From Pseudomonas sp. PH1b (lineage in GTDB: Bacteria; Pseudomonadota; Gammaproteobacteria; Pseudomonadales; Pseudomonadaceae), in the NCBI RefSeq assembly GCF_000633395.1, contig NZ_AYMU01000022.1:1-64000 (forward strand): DNA of 64,000 bases, written 5' to 3'. The number at the start of each line of letters is the position of its first letter. Positions within the stretch are counted from its first letter, which is position 1. The position numbers and the translations under genes are program-made. The notes beneath the pieces were generated by a model. The model was not told the origin of the DNA and ran no database searches. It saw only the letters and a program-made list of their open reading frames with translations. Below, one piece after another: positions 59,776 to 64,000 of the stretch.

Positions 59776-60573
59776 ATGTCACCCAATAGCGCATTCGGCG
59801 TCGATGCCGACGGCAGGATCAGCCTTCCCGCCGAACCACCCTTGCAACCCGAATACCGCGCCCTGCTCGACCAGCTGCGTACCGCCCTCTGCGCTCCCGC
59901 CAGCCCACCGCTGCACAGCCTCTACCTGTACGGCAGCGTCGCCCGTGGCACGGCCACCCTCGGGGCCTCCGACCTCGACCTGTGCCTGATTCTGCAAGAT
60001 CCCGCCGACACCGCCCAGCTCCTGCATTTGGAAAACCTGCGCCAGACGCTGCAAGCGCGGCACCCTTTAGTGTCGAAGATCGATTTCGATATCGGCCACC
60101 TTGAACAGGTGCTGGCAACCCAGAACCTCGACAGCTGGGGCTATTGGCTCAAGCACCATTGCCGCTGCCTGTGGGGCGAAGACCTGCGCTCGCGCTTTGC
60201 ACCTTTCAGGCCCAGCCGGGACATTGCCCTGGCGGTGAACGGCGACTTTCTCGCAGTGCTGAACGACTACGCCATGCACCTCGACCGCGAACAGATGCCC
60301 GCCGAAGTCCTCCGGCTGCAACGGCAGGCCTCGCGCAAGCTGGTTCGCGCCACCAACCTGCTGCGCCAGGAGCAGGAGCCGAGCTGGCCCCAGAGCCTGG
60401 ATGAGCACGTGCAGCTGTTTGTGCAGCACTACCCGGAAATGGCAGGCCCCATCGACGAGTTCCGCCAGGCCGCCGAGGCGACGGCCCCCGCCAGCGTCGG
60501 TTTCAGCGACCGCTTGCGGCAGATGGCGCAATGGATGAACCAGGAACTGCCCCCGCCGTCCCCCAGGCATTGA
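59776..60573 (+). CDS. Nucleotidyltransferase-domain protein
   Basis: 265 residues. The pol-beta-type nucleotidyltransferase signature lies at about 49-70: LYLYGSVARGTATLGASDLD followed by LCLIL, with GS and the D-x-D metal pair; a third acidic residue follows in SKIDFDIGHLEQVL. The C-terminal half (about 130-255) is helical, like a substrate-binding domain of aminoglycoside-type or MNT-type proteins. No resistance or toxin partner is adjacent (no HEPN gene). Substrate unknown. Confidence 0.78.
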   Translation: MSPNSAFGVDADGRISLPAEPPLQPEYRALLDQLRTALCAPASPPLHSLYLYGSVARGTATLGASDLDLCLILQDPADTAQLLHLENLRQTLQARHPLVSKIDFDIGHLEQVLATQNLDSWGYWLKHHCRCLWGEDLRSRFAPFRPSRDIALAVNGDFLAVLNDYAMHLDREQMPAEVLRLQRQASRKLVRATNLLRQEQEPSWPQSLDEHVQLFVQHYPEMAGPIDEFRQAAEATAPASVGFSDRLRQMAQWMNQELPPPSPRH

Positions 60574-60754
60574 CCCCTGCAATTGCGCCGTTCCCGGCAA
60601 CGGCTGCACCAGGGCTTGGCCCCCGATCAGCCCCGCGAGGCGCTGACCCAGGATCAGCAGGCCGCCCTGGAACCGAGGTCGCCGCCGGACAACGATTTCT
60701 GCGGGTCCCGCAGAGCCGACCAGACCCAGACACTGCTCTGCCAAGGCCGCCGGA

Positions 60755-61537
60755 TCAGACCTGCAGCACCTCGATTCCCAACTGGCGATAACCTTCGATA
60801 TCCACACCCGACGCCTCCTGCTCGGTCACCAGCCGGTGCAGGCGGTTGCACGGCACCACGACAAAGGGCTCCATGGCCCCGAGCTTGTCGGCGGTGGTCA
60901 CGGCGATGACCTCGCTGGCACTGTCGAACATTGCCTGCTTGATCGGCACCTCGTCGAAATGCAGGGAGCTGATGCCGATCTCCGGGTGGATCGCGCAGAC
61001 CCCGGTGAACAGCAGGTCGGCCTTGATCCCTTGAATCATCCGCAGTGCCTCATGGCCGCTGGCGGACAGGGTTGCCGGGTTGAGCTGGCCGCCGGCGAGT
61101 ATCACCTTGACCTTGGGGTATTCGGCCAGGGCCACGGCAATCATCGGCGAGGCGGTGACGGCCGTCAGGCTGATGCCCGCCGGCAGCGACTGGGCGATGT
61201 GCAGGGTGGTGGAGCCGGAATCGAACATCACTGTCTGCCCCTCCCGCACCCACTGCACGGCGAACTGCGCCAGGCGCACTTTCGCCTCGCTGGTTTCACC
61301 CACCCGGGTGAAGTAGTCCTTGCCGCTGTCCTTAGGCCGCGGCAGCGCACCACCGTGGACCCGCTGCACCAGGCCGCCGGCATCCAGCTCCGCCAGGTCG
61401 CGGCGGATGGTGTCTTCGGAGACCGCGAAATGCCGGCTCAGCTCGGCCGCCATGACCTTGCCGTCGCGCTCCAGCAGCAGAAGGATTTTTTGCCGACGCA
61501 AGGATGGCAGCTCGGCTATCGGGTGTTGACCTTGCAT
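60755..61537 (-). CDS. DeoR/GlpR-family transcriptional regulator
   Basis: 260 residues from ATG 61537; a TTG at 61567 is in frame. HTH at about 10-60: LPSLRRQKILLLLERDGKVM, AVSEDTIRRDLAELDAGGLV, then the wing QRVHGGALP. The sensor domain (about 80-255) has VMFDSGSTTLHIAQSLPAGI, VILAGGQLNPATLSASG and VTTADKLGAM, typical for sugar-phosphate binding DeoR proteins. No sugar operon is adjacent inside the window. Targets unknown. Confidence 0.87.
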   Translation of the reverse strand: MQGQHPIAELPSLRRQKILLLLERDGKVMAAELSRHFAVSEDTIRRDLAELDAGGLVQRVHGGALPRPKDSGKDYFTRVGETSEAKVRLAQFAVQWVREGQTVMFDSGSTTLHIAQSLPAGISLTAVTASPMIAVALAEYPKVKVILAGGQLNPATLSASGHEALRMIQGIKADLLFTGVCAIHPEIGISSLHFDEVPIKQAMFDSASEVIAVTTADKLGAMEPFVVVPCNRLHRLVTEQEASGVDIEGYRQLGIEVLQV

Positions 61538-61604
61538 GTTTATGCCCGCTATTGCGTTTTTTCGCAAAACTACACAGACAATCAGGCAAAAACAAGCAGC
61601 CCGA

Positions 61605-62327
61605 TCAGTTGATCAACTGCGGCGCCCGTGAGCTGTACAAGGCCGCTTCTCCGAGGCGCTCGCGCACCAGCGCCTGGGCCTGGCGGGTCATCTGGTCCAG
61701 CTGCCGGTCACGTTTCTTCTCCGCTTCCAGCATCGCCTTGCGCCCATGCTGGGCCAGCAGGTAGGTGTGGATCTGCCGTACTTCCACCGATTGGTAGATC
61801 GGCGCCACATCCAGCACCGCCAGCAGGCCGTCGCTGCCGTGGTCGCGGGTGTTCATCAGCACTTGCGGGCCGCGGGCGCCCAGCAGTTGGAAGCCCAGGG
61901 CCTCGAAACAATCGACCTTGGCCACATTGCAGGCGAGCTCCGCATGCGGGTAGCGCGCCAGCATCGTCTCCAGCATCTGCCGGGCAATCCCCTGGCGCCG
62001 CTGACCTTGCAGCACCGCCATATAGGCCACGGCGCAGGCCCGGGGGTCGTCCTTGAATGGCAGGTACAGCACAAAACCCAACACCTGCTCCGGGTCCTGA
62101 CTGTCGCTGGCGACCACCAACTCCACCGGAATCCCCCGGGAGCCGTCCATGGCCTGCAGGTACAGGTGCACCTCAAAACCAACGCCGTACTGGTACAGGT
62201 TGTACAGCGGGTTGCTCGGGGCAATGGCCACCGCGCTGATGTCGGTGATGTAATCCACCACCATCTGCTGGATCTGGCTCTGGATGGCTTCGGGCGGCGG
62301 GGCTTGGAACAGGGTGATGCTGGACAT
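61605..62327 (-). CDS. GNAT-like N-acetyltransferase
   Basis: 240 residues from ATG 62327 (MSSITLFQAPPPEAIQSQ); an in-frame ATG at 62381 would add 18 residues and has no better ribosome site. GNAT core at about 60-160: VLGFVLYLPFKDDP, ACAVAYMAVLQGQRRQGIAR (acetyl-CoA loop QRRQGIA) and LACNVAKVDCFEALGFQLLG. The C-terminal 70 residues are charged and helical (AMLEAEKKRDRQLDQM), which is unusual for a plain GNAT. Substrate unknown. Confidence 0.75.
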   Translation of the reverse strand: MSSITLFQAPPPEAIQSQIQQMVVDYITDISAVAIAPSNPLYNLYQYGVGFEVHLYLQAMDGSRGIPVELVVASDSQDPEQVLGFVLYLPFKDDPRACAVAYMAVLQGQRRQGIARQMLETMLARYPHAELACNVAKVDCFEALGFQLLGARGPQVLMNTRDHGSDGLLAVLDVAPIYQSVEVRQIHTYLLAQHGRKAMLEAEKKRDRQLDQMTRQAQALVRERLGEAALYSSRAPQLIN

Positions 62328-62559
62328 CGAGGCGGGGACTCCGAGGATTGAGGCGTGCCCGAAGGCTGCGGGCGCCGCCATGATAACCCGTCACGGGAGG
62401 CACAGGCGCATGACAAGTGCGCCGAACTGAACGCTGGCACTGTCGAAAAAACGGGGGATGCATCTTCAGGGAAGCGCTGGCTAGGCCAGCCAGTAGCGAC
62501 CGCAGCAAAGCTGCCGCCGCTACCCAAGCGAGGGGCGGATGCACGAGGGCATCCGCGCT

Positions 62560-62586
62560 GCCCCGCCCGACGAACGCGGGCGGGGC
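62560..62586 (-). terminator. Strong stem-loop after mqo
   Basis: GCCCCGCCCG (62560-62569) and CGGGCGGGGC (62577-62586) form a perfect 10-bp GC stem with a 7-nt loop, 6 bp after the mqo stop. No T-run on the leftward strand, so it may act as an mRNA stabiliser as well as a terminator. Confidence 0.55.
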
Positions 62587-62592
62587 CGAGGC

Positions 62593-64000
62593 TTACAGCG
62601 CCATGTCGGCCGCTGGGTTGCTCTCTGGTTTGGCCAGGCTGGCCGGAGCCTGAGGCGCCGCGCCCTTGACCGGCGGTGGCGGGGTCAGTTGCAGTACTTC
62701 AGCGGTGTAGGCCCATTCTTTGGCCACACGCTCAGGGCTGTCGTTCAGGGCCGTACCGTAGCTCGGCACGATCTGCTTCAGCTTCTCCTGCCAGGCCGGG
62801 GTCGCTACCTGGTCCTTGAAGACCTTCTGCAGCACGCTGAGCATGATCGGCGCGGCGGTCGAGGCACCTGGGGAGGCGCCCAGCAGGCCGGCGATGCTGC
62901 CGTCTTCGGAAGCGACGATCTCGGTGCCCAGTTTCAGCACGCCGCCCTTCTCTTCGTCACGCTTGATGATCTGCACGCGCTGACCGGCCTGCCACAGGCG
63001 CCAGTCTTCTTGCTTGGCGTTGGGGAAGTATTCCTTCAGTGCGGCGAAGCGGTCGTCATCCGACAGCATCAATTGGCCAGCCAGGTACTCCACCAGCGGG
63101 TACTGCTCGATGCCCACTTTGGTCATCGGCCAGAAGTTGTGGGTGGTGGTGCTGGTCAGCAGGTCGAAGTACGAACCTTCCTTGAGGAACTTGGTGGAGA
63201 AGGTGGCGAATGGGCCAAACAGGATCACTCGCTTGCCGTCCAGCACACGGGTGTCCAGGTGCGGAACCGACATCGGTGGCGCGCCAACCGAAGCCTTGCC
63301 GTAGGCCTTGGCCAGGTGCTGCTCGGCCACGCTGGCGTTGTCGGTCACCAGGAACGAGCCGCCCACCGGGAAGCCGGCGTATTCGTTGGCCTCGGGAATG
63401 CCCGACTTCTGCAGCAGGTGCAGGGCACCGCCGCCGGCGCCGATGAACACGAACTTGGCGTCGGTCTCGGTTTTCGAACCGTCTTTGAGGTTCTTGTAGG
63501 TCACGCGCCACGAGCCATCGGTGTTGCGCTCGATCGCCTGCACTTCGCTGGACAGCTTCAGGTCGAAGTTAGGCTGGGCCTGCAGGTGCGCGACGAACTG
63601 GCGGGTGATCTCGCCGAAGTTGACGTCGGTGCCGATCGGCGACCAGGTGGCGGCGATCTTCTGCGCAGGATCGCGGCCTTCCATCATCAATGGAACCCAC
63701 TTCTTGATCTGCTCGGCGTCTTCGGAGTACTGCATGCCGCTGAACAGCGGGCTGGCTTGCAGGGCTTCGTAACGGGCCTTGAGGAACTTGATGTTGTCAT
63801 CGCCCCAGACGAAGCTCATGTGCGGCGTGGAGTTGATGAACGAACGCGGGTTCTTCAGGACGCCGTTCTTGACCTGCCAGGACCAGAACTGCCGGGAGAT
63901 CTGGAACGCTTCGTTGATCTCGATGGCCTTGGCGATCTCGATCTTGCCGTCCTTGCCTTCCGGGGTGTAGTTCAGCTCAGCCAGGGCAGAGTGACCGGTA
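62593..64000 (-). CDS. mqo: Malate:quinone oxidoreductase, 5' end outside the window
   Basis: The frame is open from the right edge to the TGA at 62593 and gives about 469 residues. Conserved Mqo blocks are NPRSFINSTPHMSFVWGDDN, HLQAQPNFDLKLSSEVQAIE, KFVFIGAGGGALHLLQKSGI, FPVGGSFLVTDN, SVGAPPMSVPHLDTRVLDGK and GLLGASPGASTAAPIMLSVL. Mqo is a peripheral membrane FAD enzyme that oxidises malate to oxaloacetate and reduces quinone. The last 25 residues (PPPPVKGAAPQAPASL...) form a Pro/Ala-rich tail. The N-terminal FAD motif lies beyond the window. Confidence 0.95.
   Translation of the reverse strand, partial: TGHSALAELNYTPEGKDGKIEIAKAIEINEAFQISRQFWSWQVKNGVLKNPRSFINSTPHMSFVWGDDNIKFLKARYEALQASPLFSGMQYSEDAEQIKKWVPLMMEGRDPAQKIAATWSPIGTDVNFGEITRQFVAHLQAQPNFDLKLSSEVQAIERNTDGSWRVTYKNLKDGSKTETDAKFVFIGAGGGALHLLQKSGIPEANEYAGFPVGGSFLVTDNASVAEQHLAKAYGKASVGAPPMSVPHLDTRVLDGKRVILFGPFATFSTKFLKEGSYFDLLTSTTTHNFWPMTKVGIEQYPLVEYLAGQLMLSDDDRFAALKEYFPNAKQEDWRLWQAGQRVQIIKRDEEKGGVLKLGTEIVASEDGSIAGLLGASPGASTAAPIMLSVLQKVFKDQVATPAWQEKLKQIVPSYGTALNDSPERVAKEWAYTAEVLQLTPPPPVKGAAPQAPASLAKPESNPAADMAL

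Noticed and set aside
60574..60754. Possible small gene between the nucleotidyltransferase and DeoR genes
   Set aside because: Frames here are extensions of shadows without ribosome sites; the gap is 180 bp between convergent genes.

Overview
The window is GC-rich chromosomal DNA from a fluorescent Pseudomonas, most likely of the P. fluorescens / protegens / chlororaphis group. Supporting signs are the NrtR-controlled NAD salvage cluster in the order known from P. aeruginosa, the PA4872-type oxaloacetate decarboxylase, PpnN, Mqo, the LhgR-LhgO pair, many LysR regulators and the GTAGGAGC-type REP palindromes. No tRNA, rRNA, IS element, prophage or CRISPR array was seen.

Layout. 1-165: start of a haemagglutinin-like TpsA exoprotein cut by the left edge. 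618-5813: four leftward genes (YtcJ-type amidohydrolase, ABM monooxygenase, arylesterase/perhydrolase-like hydrolase, isochorismatase-fold hydrolase) facing a LysR gene. 5906-11127: a membrane methyltransferase, a gamma-glutamylpolyamine synthetase plus FAD oxidase pair, and an overlapping GFA/hypothetical pair, followed by a tandem REP array. 11455-16124: NAD salvage locus, with nicotinamidase-pncB-nadE leftward and nadD2-nrtR-Nudix rightward around two palindromes; pncB carries an in-frame TAA. 16121-18922: LysR, an ArgD-like aminotransferase and a periplasmic DUF4174 protein. 19839-21779: two-gene signalling unit (REC-CheC-like plus PAS-GGDEF). 21889-27035: beta-propeller protein, saccharopine dehydrogenase-like protein, oxaloacetate decarboxylase, single-domain REC protein, sirtuin. 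27072-30786: MHS transporter and amidase facing an IclR gene. 30892-40148: a SUFU-like protein, PpnN, a steroid-dehydrogenase-like flavoprotein, a lipoprotein, regulators and small membrane proteins. 40149-42214: an AT-richer island with a solitary ketoacyl synthase III. 42215-47453: MATE pump, AcuI-like reductase, an ankyrin protein, a small acidic protein and an RlmI-like methyltransferase, then a second tandem REP array. 47873-55407: agmatine locus (TAT-exported agmatine deiminase, polyamine-binding protein, AguB, AguA, divergent LysR), a LysE exporter and another LysR. 55531-60573: GNAT protein, L-2-hydroxyglutarate module (lhgR, lhgO, MHS transporter), nucleotidyltransferase. 60755-64000: DeoR regulator, GNAT-like protein and most of mqo, cut by the right edge.

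Functional themes are NAD turnover (salvage genes, Nudix hydrolases, sirtuin), polyamine/agmatine catabolism (glutamylpolyamine pair and agu cluster) and C4/C5 acid metabolism (oxaloacetate decarboxylase, LhgO, Mqo, MHS carriers). The points most worth checking are the nonsense codon in pncB, the orphan KAS III in AT-rich DNA, the agu cluster with an exported deiminase and a binding protein lacking its permease, the REC-CheC/GGDEF pair, and the shared operators of the NrtR and LhgR loci.
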